DNA from: Brachyspira hyodysenteriae ATCC 27164
GTDB taxonomy: Bacteria > Spirochaetota > Brachyspiria > Brachyspirales > Brachyspiraceae
Direction: 5' to 3'
Assembly: GCF_001676785.2 (NCBI RefSeq)
Contig: NZ_CP015910.2
Location: 248,001-312,000 of the forward strand
Length of the DNA: 64,000 nt
In this document: positions 24,633 to 35,000 of the stretch, piece by piece
Numbering within the stretch: the first letter of the stretch is position 1
How the letters are laid out: each line of letters opens with the position of its first letter
The notes under the pieces: model-generated
What the model was told of the DNA's origin: nothing
What the model saw: only the letters and a program-made list of their open reading frames with translations
Database searches by the model: none
Program-made: the position numbers and the translations under genes

Positions 24633-25961
24633 TTAATTATATTTTTCAAGAAGCTTAACTATATCATTATTATATTTCTTATTATCTTTTGATTTTGCCA
24701 TATCAAGTGCAGTCCTACCATCTTTATCAGTTATAGAAGTATCAGCATTATTTTCTAAAAGTATTTTTACTGCTTCAAATTGATTATAACTTGCTGCATA
24801 CATTGAATTTGCTGCATACATTAAAGCAGTCATTCCATAATCATTGGTATAATTAATATCAGCACCATTTTCTAATAACACATTTATTATATTAGTGTTT
24901 CCGTTATTAGCAGCATGCATTAAAGCAGTATCACCATCTTCATCAGTTATAGAAATATCAGCATTATTTTCTAAAAGTATTTTTGCAGCTTCAAATTGAT
25001 TAAAACTTGCTGCATACATTAAAGCAGTCATTCCATAATCATTGGTATAATTAATATCAACACCATTTTCTAATAACGTATTTATTATATTAGTGTTTCC
25101 TTTATAAGCAGCATAAATTAAAGGAGTCATTTCATCAGTGGTATAATTAATATCAGCACCATTTTCCAATAACATATTTATTATATTAGTGTTTCCGTTA
25201 TAAACAGCATTCATTAAAGGAGTAGGCGATATATCAATATGTTCATTTTCTATTTCGCATACTGTATTGGCGTCAGCTCCCTTTTCAAGTAAAAATTTTA
25301 CCATCTCTTCATTTTCATCACTTGAGGCATAAACTAAAGCATTAATGCCATAATCATCTTTAGCTTCAATGTCCGCACCTTTTTCAATTAAAAGCTCTGC
25401 TATAGCAATATTATTATGGCTAGCCATAAGAGGAGTAAATCCTGACTGAGCAGGTAAATTGACATCGGCTCCTAAATCTATAAGTTTACGAACAAGTTCT
25501 TCATCATACATAGCTTCTGTTAATGGAGTAGAATATCCTAAAGTTAAATTAACATCTGCATTATTTTCTAATAAATAATTTATAATATCAGTTTGCTTAT
25601 ATTCTATAGCTTTTATTAAAGGGGTTGACTTGGAATATTCATCTATCTCTAAGTTATAATTAACATCTAAACTTTTTGATTCAATTAATTTTTTGATTGT
25701 TTCCAAATCTCCTGATTCTATAAAAGATACAATTTCTTCATCTGTGTATGAATAATATGTTGTTTCTTCTGTTTCATTTGTATTTATTGATGAATTATTT
25801 GATTTATTATCTTTATCATCTGTATTTGATTGTTCTGTTTTATTTATGTTATCTGTACTATCATCTATGTTTATAGTCGATTTATCTGTATTATTATTTT
25901 GTTCCTTGGTATTGCAAGAAAATACTAGAATAGAAAGAAAAAAAATTAATAAATATTTCAT
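24633..25961 (-). CDS. Ankyrin-repeat lipoprotein 2
   Basis: 442 residues, start at 25961, signal MKYLLIFFLSILVFSC with Cys16 lipidated. After an Asn/Asp/Ser-rich linker there are about eleven ankyrin repeats. Compared with its paralogue it has about three extra, near-identical internal repeats (GNTNIIN-LLENG-DINYT, then YGMTALMYAASFNQFEAAKI), so it has grown by in-frame duplication. A small extra duplication gives MYAANSMYAAS in the last part. The 5' flank is also shared with ankyrin gene 1. Role unknown beyond protein binding at a membrane. Confidence 0.9.
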   Translation of the reverse strand: MKYLLIFFLSILVFSCNTKEQNNNTDKSTINIDDSTDNINKTEQSNTDDKDNKSNNSSINTNETEETTYYSYTDEEIVSFIESGDLETIKKLIESKSLDVNYNLEIDEYSKSTPLIKAIEYKQTDIINYLLENNADVNLTLGYSTPLTEAMYDEELVRKLIDLGADVNLPAQSGFTPLMASHNNIAIAELLIEKGADIEAKDDYGINALVYASSDENEEMVKFLLEKGADANTVCEIENEHIDISPTPLMNAVYNGNTNIINMLLENGADINYTTDEMTPLIYAAYKGNTNIINTLLENGVDINYTNDYGMTALMYAASFNQFEAAKILLENNADISITDEDGDTALMHAANNGNTNIINVLLENGADINYTNDYGMTALMYAANSMYAASYNQFEAVKILLENNADTSITDKDGRTALDMAKSKDNKKYNNDIVKLLEKYN

Positions 25962-26084
25962 AATAATATATCCTATAATTAAGTTTTCATTAGTATATTA
26001 TAAAAATATTTTTTGCAAGTTTTTAATTAAATCCCTGTGGGGTATATTTTTATTAAAATTCAATCTTAAAAATTTATTTTAAAT

Positions 26085-26395
26085 CCCCGCCCTTTATGTT
26101 TATTGTTTTATACTTGAATATTAACTTTATTTGTTTTTTAGTTTAAATCAGAAATTAGAGCACCCGCCCAAGTGTTTATTAAATTTAGAATCTCTTTAAC
26201 GCACGGTAAATCAATTTTATAATATTGTATAATTTGAATTTTAAACAAATCTATATTTTTAGACTCATTCACCGTGCGGTTATGGGGCTATAAGTTTAAA
26301 TAACACTTTGGGTGGGCAGCTAAAATAACTGTTTAAGTTTTTAAAGAAAAAAAATATAGAAATAGGAGAAAAATATAAAAAGGATAGAGGGTGGG
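26085..26395. repeat. Nested-palindrome element F (complete, 311 bp)
   Basis: CCCCGCCCT (26085-26093), CACCCGCCCA (26161-26170), AACGCACGGT (26198-26207), ACCGTGCGGT (26271-26280), TTGGGTGGG (26308-26316), AGGGTGGG (26388-26395). Gaps are symmetric: 67 and about 71 bp outside, 27 and 27 bp inside. The core is 83 bp. The rest of 25962-26503 is the ankyrin promoter region and AT-rich DNA before the DUF5682 gene. Confidence 0.92.
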
Positions 26396-26503
26396 ATTTA
26401 GAATGAAACTTTATAATAATTTATGTATTTAGGTAATATTTGTAATTATTGCATTATGCTCTTTTTATAGTAAAATACTTTTCATTGTTAAGGATTTTTA
26501 ATA

Positions 26504-29047
26504 ATGAAAAAAGCGGATAAAATAAATAAAGATAGTATAAAAGATAATAATAATTTTGATGAGTGTTTTAAAGAAAGCATAAAAGATAATGTAATATTCT
26601 TTCCTATAAGACACCATTCGCCAGCATGCTCATATCATTTGAAGAAAATTTTTGAGAGTTTTAAGCCTGACGCTGTACTTATAGAAGGTCCAAGCGATTG
26701 TAATGATTTGATGAAGTATATGATTGAAGAGGATACTAAAGCACCTTTTTGTATTTATTCAAGCTATGTTGATGGTAATAATGAAAAATACAGATGTTAT
26801 TATCCTTTTTTGGATTATTCTCCAGAGTTTACCGCTATAAGAGAATCATTAAAAAATAATATTCATTGCAGTTTTATTGATATGAATTATGCCTTTATGA
26901 TAGAAAATTCCAAAAAAGATTCAGAACCTGAAAAAGAAAATAATAATAATAATAATAATGAAGAAAATTCAGAAGATATAGATAGTAATAAAGAAAATGA
27001 TAGTGAAGATAAAAAAAAGAAATTAATATCTATTTATGATAATGATGATAATAAATTCAATGTTAATGCTTATACTGTAGAGCTTACAAAAAAGGCAGGA
27101 CTTAGAACTTTTGCCGAGCTTTGGGAAAGAGATTTCGAGATAAATGGAATACTTAAAGAAAGTAAGGAGTTTATAAAAAGTGTTTATGCATTAGGCTATT
27201 ATATGCGTTTGATAGAAGATGAGGATTTTGAAACTAGAAACAGAGAATATGTAATGGCTTTGAATGTTAAAGAGGCATTAGAAAAATATAATAGAGTTTT
27301 GGTAGTTACAGGAAGTTTTCATACTAAAGGTATAATAGATAAATTAAAAGAAGATGAAAAAGATAATAAAAAATTAAATAAAGAATATAAAAATTTAAAA
27401 GAATATATAATTTCAAATACAGCAAACTATTTGATACCATATTCATTTGAAGATGCTGATGCAAGAAAAGGATACAGAGCAGGAATAGAGTTTCCGGCAT
27501 TTTATAATTTAGTTTATAAAGAGCTTGAAAATTACAGCAGTAAAAATGATACAGATAATATTGGAAATATGTATTTAGATGTTGTTATGTCATTTATAAT
27601 AAAGGCTTCAAATATAGACAGACATAATCATAATGTAAGCATACCAGATTGTATTAATGCTTATTATATGGCAGTTAATCTTGCAAAATTAAGAGGCAAG
27701 CATTCTGCGGGAGTTTATGAACTTATAGATGCTGCTAAAAGTGCATTTGTTAAAGGTGATATATCTTTAGAGAATACAAGCAATCTTGATTTAATGATGA
27801 AGCTTCTTTCAGGTATGGCAAATGGTCAGGTATCATCAAAAAGTATAGTTCCTCCTGTTGTTATAGATTTTAGAAATAAATGCAAAGAATATAGAATAAA
27901 AACTGATAAAACAGAAGAAAAAGAATCTAAATTAGATATAGTAAAAGATAAAAGTCATTTTGAAAAAAGTAAATTTTTCCATAAGATGAAATTTTTAGAT
28001 ACAGGATTTTGCAAATTAGAAAAAGGTCCTGACTATGTTAATAAAGTAAATAAGAATTTAGCTAGAGAAATTTGGAAATATGAATATAAAACTGCTGTAG
28101 AGGCGGCTTTAATAGATAAATCTGTTTATGGTGTAACAATAGAAGAGTTAGCATCAAATTTAATAGTTGAAAGACTTAATGCTCATATAGATGCTAGTGA
28201 AGTTTCAAAACTTTTAATAGAAGCTAATGTTATGGGATTATACAGTTTTTTTTATGACAACTATAATAAAATAGAAGAAACTGTACTTAATGATAATAAT
28301 TTTGTTAGTCTTTGCTATTGTCTTAATAATTTATCATATTTAGCCAATATGGAAGCTATTAATGATAATTTATCAAAAGAGAGAGAATCTTTATTTGATA
28401 ATTATGATATAATATCTGTTATAGAGGCATTGGCTAAGCAGGTATTTATACTTGCTGTTATAAATATGGATTCTATGAAGAATTTAAATGAAGAGGAAGC
28501 ATTAAAAAATTCACATTATATAAAAAATCTTTATTCTTTTACATTAGAAAATCCTAATTGGTGCGATATGGATATGTTTAATGATAAGATAGATTTAATG
28601 CTTGATAATACATTCGGAAGTTCTCATATATATGCAGTTTGCTTGGCTTTAAAATACAAATCTGGAAGACTGAGTGCTGATGAATTTTCTGCTATAGTAT
28701 CTTCATTTATGGAATCTTCTGATATAGAAGCCGCATCATATTTTTTGAATGGAATACTTCTTGCTGCCAGAGATATATTATTTATTAATGAAAATATAAT
28801 CAGCAGTATAGATTCAGCAATAAAAAAATTAGATGATGAAAAATTTATGGAGGTACTTCCTAATTTCAGATATGCCTTTTCAAATTTAAGTCCTATAGAA
28901 ATAGAACGTTTATCAGCAATCATAGCTGAGAGATATAATATTAATAAAAATAAAATATTAATTGATGTTAATTTATCTATAGAAGAAATTCAATTGGCTT
29001 CGCAAATAGATAATGAAGTTTTTGAATTGATAAGAAAAACTTTATGA
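26504..29047 (+). CDS. DUF5682 family protein
   Basis: 847 residues. The N-terminus FFPIRHHSPACSYHLKKIFE ... KPDAVLIEGPSDCNDL ... YYPFLDYSPEF is the hallmark of DUF5682, a family distantly like TraB/ChaN-type proteins with conserved His and Glu residues that may be catalytic. An Asn/Glu/Asp-rich low-complexity insert lies at about residues 145-175. Later VLVVTGSFHTKGI supplies another conserved His. The C-terminal half is helical. DUF5682 genes usually sit with MoxR ATPase, VWA and SWIM-domain genes; none is next to this one. Own transcription unit. No strong Shine-Dalgarno (AAGGA at 26491). Confidence 0.8.
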   Translation: MKKADKINKDSIKDNNNFDECFKESIKDNVIFFPIRHHSPACSYHLKKIFESFKPDAVLIEGPSDCNDLMKYMIEEDTKAPFCIYSSYVDGNNEKYRCYYPFLDYSPEFTAIRESLKNNIHCSFIDMNYAFMIENSKKDSEPEKENNNNNNNEENSEDIDSNKENDSEDKKKKLISIYDNDDNKFNVNAYTVELTKKAGLRTFAELWERDFEINGILKESKEFIKSVYALGYYMRLIEDEDFETRNREYVMALNVKEALEKYNRVLVVTGSFHTKGIIDKLKEDEKDNKKLNKEYKNLKEYIISNTANYLIPYSFEDADARKGYRAGIEFPAFYNLVYKELENYSSKNDTDNIGNMYLDVVMSFIIKASNIDRHNHNVSIPDCINAYYMAVNLAKLRGKHSAGVYELIDAAKSAFVKGDISLENTSNLDLMMKLLSGMANGQVSSKSIVPPVVIDFRNKCKEYRIKTDKTEEKESKLDIVKDKSHFEKSKFFHKMKFLDTGFCKLEKGPDYVNKVNKNLAREIWKYEYKTAVEAALIDKSVYGVTIEELASNLIVERLNAHIDASEVSKLLIEANVMGLYSFFYDNYNKIEETVLNDNNFVSLCYCLNNLSYLANMEAINDNLSKERESLFDNYDIISVIEALAKQVFILAVINMDSMKNLNEEEALKNSHYIKNLYSFTLENPNWCDMDMFNDKIDLMLDNTFGSSHIYAVCLALKYKSGRLSADEFSAIVSSFMESSDIEAASYFLNGILLAARDILFINENIISSIDSAIKKLDDEKFMEVLPNFRYAFSNLSPIEIERLSAIIAERYNINKNKILIDVNLSIEEIQLASQIDNEVFELIRKTL

Positions 29048-29290
29048 AAAAATCATAAAATGAACATATAATAATTAAATTTGTAGTATATGTAGAAAAT
29101 CAATTTTTATTTTATTATTATTTATTTATATTTCTTATTTATTGAGAAAAAATATAAATAAAAGCATTGTAAATATAGTTTACAATATTATAATTTATTT
29201 GTTTATAAATTTATAAAGATATCAGGAACTATTTTTAAATTTATTCGTCTAATAAATAGAAAGTTTATATATATTATGCTATATAATAAC

Positions 29291-29318
29291 TTGATATTTT
29301 TTATTCTAAGTTTATAAT
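29291..29318 (+). promoter_or_regulatory. Sigma70 promoter of the RND efflux operon
   Basis: TTGATA (29291-29296), a 16-bp spacer and TATAAT (29313-29318). The rest of the 330-bp gap 29048-29377 is AT-rich, and I see no clear operator in it. Confidence 0.72.
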
Positions 29319-29377
29319 ATACAAATTTATAATTATAAAACTTCATAATTATGATAAATTTATATTAGGAGCTGACG

Positions 29378-30775
29378 GTGAAATTTTATGTTACTCTGGT
29401 TTTAACTTTAATATTAAGTCTGTCTTTATACTCTCAAGATACAAATTTAACCGATGATATTACAAATGATGCAAATGTATCAAATGAATCCCCAGAGATA
29501 AATAAAATCTCTATAACTTTAGAAGATGCCTTGATGATGGCTTTTGATGCTAGTAAAACATTAAAACAGGCCGAATATGATGTACGTATAGCACAAGTTC
29601 AAAAAGATGCTACTTTTTCTGATTTATTTATGCCTTCTTTAAGTGTAAGCGGCGGATTGAATTTGGCAGAATCCAAAGAATATTCTATTAATGAGGTGAA
29701 TACAGGTATTTATTCTAGTCCAGATACTTGGTCTGCTTCTGCTACTTTATCCAAAACATTATTTACAGGATTTAGAAATTGGAATTCAGATAGAGCAAAA
29801 GATGTTAATTTAAAAATGAAAAAAGATACATATTATGATGAAAGACTTAATGTAGATCTTAATACAAAATTAAATTTTTATAATACATTTGTGGCTCAAG
29901 AAAATTACAGAGTATATTTACAGCAGCAGCTCAATTACAGTAATAGAATGAGAGAGTCATACATAAAATATAGAAATGGACAAGTTTCAGAATATGAATA
30001 TTTAAATGCCAAAGTACAATATGAAACTACAAAGCCTCAGGTTATAACTTTAAGCAATCAATATCAAAGTTTGAAACTTACATTTATAAGACAAATAGGA
30101 CTTACAAATGTTGCTGATGAAGTAGATTTAGTTGGAAATATACTAGATGCCACTAATATAGCATTGCCGGATATGGCTTATGATGATTTGCTTACTATTA
30201 TAATGAATAATAATATAGAATTAAAAAATATGGCTAGTAATTTAGAAATGTTAGAGTATAATAGAAAAGTAGCAAGAAGTTATTTATGGCCTACTTTATC
30301 AGCAAATGCTAATGTAGGAATTACTACAGTAGATAAAATAAAAATGGAGAATGGTACATTTAAGAAAAATAGGGAAGGAGAATTCAACTGGGGAGTTGGT
30401 TTTTCTCTCAACTATAGTCTTGATTCACTTTTGCCTTTTTCTTCTACAGCAAAGGGTGCTGAGGAAATTGAGCTTAGCATAAAGCAAATGGAAGTAACTT
30501 ATGATGAATTAAGAGATACCATAGAAATAAATAGCAGAGATTTAATTTCTACTGCAAGGTCCCAAGCGGTGAATTTACAGTCGCAGGCAGAAAATGCCAG
30601 AACAGCAGCTTATGCTTTACAAATGGCACAAAGGCAGTACCGCGGAGGAACAATATCCACACTTGAACTTAATGATGCCGAAATTACATATTTGAATGCC
30701 CAGCTTGCATATTTACAGGCTATATATGATTATTTTTCAAGCACTTTACAAATATTAAAGCTTTTAGGTGCTTAA
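29378..30775 (+). CDS. TolC-like outer-membrane efflux protein
   Basis: 465 residues from a GTG at 29378, with Shine-Dalgarno TTAGGAG 7 bp upstream. Signal peptide about 1-19. Two structural repeats of the outer-membrane efflux family are seen: ITLEDALMMAFDASKTLKQA (near residue 48) and a long alpha-helical region ending AYALQMAQRQYRGGTISTLE. It should form the trimeric outer-membrane channel of the tripartite pump encoded here with the adaptor and RND permease. The stop overlaps the Shine-Dalgarno of the adaptor gene. Confidence 0.92.
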   Translation: MKFYVTLVLTLILSLSLYSQDTNLTDDITNDANVSNESPEINKISITLEDALMMAFDASKTLKQAEYDVRIAQVQKDATFSDLFMPSLSVSGGLNLAESKEYSINEVNTGIYSSPDTWSASATLSKTLFTGFRNWNSDRAKDVNLKMKKDTYYDERLNVDLNTKLNFYNTFVAQENYRVYLQQQLNYSNRMRESYIKYRNGQVSEYEYLNAKVQYETTKPQVITLSNQYQSLKLTFIRQIGLTNVADEVDLVGNILDATNIALPDMAYDDLLTIIMNNNIELKNMASNLEMLEYNRKVARSYLWPTLSANANVGITTVDKIKMENGTFKKNREGEFNWGVGFSLNYSLDSLLPFSSTAKGAEEIELSIKQMEVTYDELRDTIEINSRDLISTARSQAVNLQSQAENARTAAYALQMAQRQYRGGTISTLELNDAEITYLNAQLAYLQAIYDYFSSTLQILKLLGA

Positions 30776-30782
30776 GGAGATT

Positions 30783-32042
30783 ATGATGAGAAGAGTAAGT
30801 ATTATAATATTATCATTTGTTTTAATTTTATCCGTTTTATCTATTTCATGTAAAAAAGCTGCAGTAGATCTAAAGAAAAAAGAAAATCCTATAAGTGTAT
30901 TGGTGGCAGCACCTATAAAGCAGCCTTTAGAGGAGTATTTAGATTTATCAGCTGAGATTAAGGCTATAAAAGAGGTAGAGATATCCTCTGATGTACCTGG
31001 AAAAATTGCTAATATATTAAAATATGAAGGAAGTTTTGTTAATAAAGGCGATACAATAGCATTAATAGACAGATTCGTAATAGGTGCAAATTATGCCTAT
31101 GCTCCTGCAAGAACTCCTATTTCTGGATATGTTACAACTACATATATGGCAGTAGGTGCTTCAATAGCTGCTTCTACTCCTATAGCAAATGTTGCTGATA
31201 TTAGCCAATTGGAAGTGGAAATACAAGTTCCTGAACGTTCTATCGCAGGAATCGAATTAGGACAAAAAGTAATTATAAGAGTTCCTTCAGCACCTAATAA
31301 AGAAATAGAAGCTACTATCACTAAAAGAGATTATGCAGTTAATCCTTCAACTCGTACTTTAATGGTAAAAGCTTTGATAGATAATAAAGAAAGACTTCTT
31401 TTACCTGGAATGTTTTCTGATGTATCAATACTTTTAAACTCTGCTGATAATGTATTTGTTATACCAAACAGTGCTATGTTCAGCGATGATTTAGGTAAGA
31501 ATTATATATATGTTGTTAAAGAAGATACTTCAAACAACCCTCCATCAGAAGTAAAAGCGGCAAATTCAACTAATGCTCAATATAGAGCATATACAAGAGA
31601 AGTTAATGTATTATTTACTTCTAAAGATAAAGTGGCTTTAAGCGGAGGACTTGAAGAGGGAGAAGAAGTTGTAATGTTCGGACGTGAATTCTTGAAAAAC
31701 GGATCATTAGTTAATAGAATAGAAAATGACCCTACTATTTTGGAATATATTACGCCTCCTACTGCAGTTGCTTCAGCTGATACTAATATAATAAATAATA
31801 CTGCTGCAGCAAAACCTGCTACTACAAAACCAGCAGCAAATACAAATACTACTGTAAAAAATAATACAACAACTCAAAAACCAGCTGCTGTAGCAAAACC
31901 TACTACTACAAAACCAGCAGCTACTGTAAGAAACAATACTCCTGCTGCTGAAAAACCTAATACAACAACTACAGTAGAAAAACCAAAAGAACCAGAAACA
32001 AATACTTCTAATAATGATACTATATACTCAGTTGGAGGTTGA
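30783..32042 (+). CDS. RND periplasmic adaptor lipoprotein without alpha-hairpin
   Basis: 419 residues from the ATG at 30783 (AAGGAG 4-5 bp before it). Signal ends VLSISC with Cys23 lipidated. The barrel-sandwich halves are EVEISSDVPGKIANILKYEG (about 65-84) and ARTPISGYVTTTYMAVGASI (about 109-128), separated by only a dozen residues (RFVIGANYAYAP), so the usual alpha-helical hairpin is absent, as known for Borrelia BesA. A beta-barrel and membrane-proximal domain follow. The last 90 or so residues are a Pro/Ala/Thr/Asn/Lys-rich tail (KPATTKPAANTNTT) not expected in adaptors. Confidence 0.9.
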   Translation: MMRRVSIIILSFVLILSVLSISCKKAAVDLKKKENPISVLVAAPIKQPLEEYLDLSAEIKAIKEVEISSDVPGKIANILKYEGSFVNKGDTIALIDRFVIGANYAYAPARTPISGYVTTTYMAVGASIAASTPIANVADISQLEVEIQVPERSIAGIELGQKVIIRVPSAPNKEIEATITKRDYAVNPSTRTLMVKALIDNKERLLLPGMFSDVSILLNSADNVFVIPNSAMFSDDLGKNYIYVVKEDTSNNPPSEVKAANSTNAQYRAYTREVNVLFTSKDKVALSGGLEEGEEVVMFGREFLKNGSLVNRIENDPTILEYITPPTAVASADTNIINNTAAAKPATTKPAANTNTTVKNNTTTQKPAAVAKPTTTKPAATVRNNTPAAEKPNTTTTVEKPKEPETNTSNNDTIYSVGG

Positions 32043-32087
32043 TTTTTTCTTATTATGATTATAGTTTAAATTAAATAAGGAGCAATT

Positions 32088-35000
32088 ATGAGAAGTTTTA
32101 TTGAATTAATAGTAAAAAGACCCGTAGCCGTTTTTATGGGTATAGTTGCTGTTGTTATACTTGGTGCTGTTAGTCTTTCAAGGCTTCCTGTCGACTTTTT
32201 GCCTGACATGGAATTGCCTTTTATTAGTATTAGGACAACTTATGATAATGCAGGTCCTGAGGAAGTAGAAAAATCTGTTTCTAGGATTATAGAATCCGCT
32301 GTTTCTTCAGTTAATAATATTAAAGAGGTAAGTTCATCTTCAGAAGAGGAAGAATCAAGAGTTTTTATAGAATTTAACTGGGGAAGTGATTTAGCTTCTG
32401 CAACAGCTGATATCAGAGAGGCAATAGATAGAATAAGAAAATCTTTGCCTGATGATGCTGAAAGCCCTGCCGTTTATAAGTTCTCTACTGATAATATTCC
32501 AGTTATGGAAATATCTTTCTATGGTACAGACAATTTATCCGCTTTATATAATTTAGTTGATAATCAGATATTAACTAGTATAGAGCAGGTCGGCGGTGTT
32601 GCTATGGCTGAGATTAGAGGAGGACTTAAAACTCAGATTAAAGTTGATGTTGATATGAACAGACTTCAGGCTTACGGACTTGATATTAACTCTATAGTAA
32701 GCACATTAGCTATGGAGAATCAGAATATATCAGGCGGTGAAACTTATGAAGGTGTTTATAAATATACTCTAAGAACTACAGGTGAGTTCAAAACAGTTAA
32801 TGATATAGGAAATGTTGTTGTGGCATTGAAAACAAACAGCACTCCTATAAGACTTAGAGAATTAGCTACAATTTATGAAGGTTATGATGAAGACGGCGAT
32901 GTAATGAAAGTAAATGGTACTCCTGCCGTTAACGTTTCTATAAATAAAGAATCCGGAGCAAATACTGTTGCTGTTTCTGATGCTATAAAGAAAAGATTAG
33001 ATTCTCTTAATTTACCTGAGGGAATAAAATATGAAGTATTATTTAATAGTGCTGATAATGTTAATAATGCCATAAAAGGGGTTCTTGATACTGCTTGGCA
33101 GGGAGGTTTATTTGCTGTTATAATACTTATGCTTTATTTATGGAATGTAAGAACTGTACTTATAATAGCTATATCCATTCCTATGTCTATAATCGTTACA
33201 TTTACTTTGATGTATTTCTTTGGTACTACTTTGAATATTATATCACTTTCAGGACTTGTACTTGGTATTGGTATGATGGTTGATAACTCCATTGTTGTAC
33301 TTGAAAATATATTCTTCTATAGGAATAATGGTTATGGTAAATATTCATCTGCTATAGACGGTACTTCTACTGTAGCACTTGCTATATCTGCTTCTACTCT
33401 TACTACAATAGCAGTATTTTTACCTTTCCTTTTTGTTGAAGGTCAAACTGGACAGATGTTCAGAGACTTATGTATAACAGTTACTGTTTCTATGATAGCT
33501 TCTTTAGCTGTTGCTTTGACAGTTGTTCCTATGCTTGGTGCAAGACTTGTAACTACTAAGAAATCTAAATTCTTATCTAGATTTGAGAATTTCTTTGATA
33601 AATATTTCCATTCTAAAGTTAATTACATATATGAAAAAATATTAACTTTTTCTGTTCATCATAAAAACAGAGTATTAATTCCTGTTATAACTATAGTATT
33701 TGCTGTTATAGTAGTAGGATTAATGCTTATAGGTAAAGAAGGATTCCCTGAATCTGATGAAGGTCAGTTAATGGCAAGTATTACTATGCCTGTAGGTACT
33801 AGAAAAGAGCAGACAGGTGCTTTCATTGACAGAATGAGAAAAGATATGCAAGATGTTATAGGAAAGGATTTAAGCAGAATACAATCAAGAGCTAGATCCG
33901 GTTCTGATGCTAATAAAGGACAAATAAGAGCAAAACTTATAGATAAATCAGCAGGAAGAACTACTGAAACAGAAGAATATGTTGAGCTTGTAAGAAAAAG
34001 ATTGGCAAGTTATCCTGCTACTATAAATGTTGACTCTGTAACTAGTATGAAAGGCGGCGGAAATAGCGATTCAAGCGGAATAGATATAGATATAGTTGGT
34101 GAAGATTTGGTAAGAGCTAGAGAATTAGCTAACAATGTAATAGCTGCATTACAAGATGTTCCTGGACTTAGAGATGTTCGTTTGAAAAAAAGTGATGCAA
34201 GCCCTGAGCTTAATGTTGTAATTAACAGAGATTTAGCTTCAAAAATGGGACTTAATATAAATACTGTTGCTAATTCTATTAAAACAAGTTTCGGCGGTAC
34301 TACTGCTACAAGAATGACTCCTGATAATTCAGATGTAACTGATATTGATGTTATAGTTAGACTTAATGAAAGAGACAGAATAAATATAGAAGATGTAAAA
34401 AGAATGCTTATCCCAACTCCAAGCGGCATGGTTCCTATATCAGCCGTTGCAAGTGTAGATAAAAATTTTGCTCCTACAGAAATAACAAGAAAAAATGACA
34501 GCAGAATAACTTCTATCACTGCGGCAGGTTATGGAAGACCTATGAATCAGATAATGAATGATGTACAGGCTGCTATCAATCAAAAAGTTTTTGTACCTTC
34601 AGGATTTACTATAGTTTATTCCGGAGATTATGAAGACATGCAGGAAGCATTCGGACAGCTTATACAGGCTTTATTCTTGGCTTTGGTATTAGTTTATGCT
34701 ATTATGGCAAGTCAGTTTGAATCTTATATAGCTCCTTTTGTTATTGCTCTTGCTATACCATTTGGATTTGCCGGATCTCTTTTCTTACTTCTTATTACAG
34801 GTCAGACTTTGAGTGTATATAGCGGTATAGGAGTAATAGTTCTTATAGGTATTGTAGTTAATAATGGTATTGTACTGATAGACTATATGAATCAGCTTAT
34901 GCATGAGAAAAAAATTAATGGTGATAAAGCAGCTTTGATTGCAGGTCCTAGAAGATTAAGACCGGTTTTAATGACTTCTCTTACTACTATATTGGGTCTT

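Noticed and set aside
26310-26395. G-quadruplex formed by the GGGTGGG/GGGCGGG boxes
   Set aside because: The four G-runs of two boxes are separated by more than 70 nt, so an intramolecular quadruplex is unlikely; nested inverted repeats explain the pattern better.
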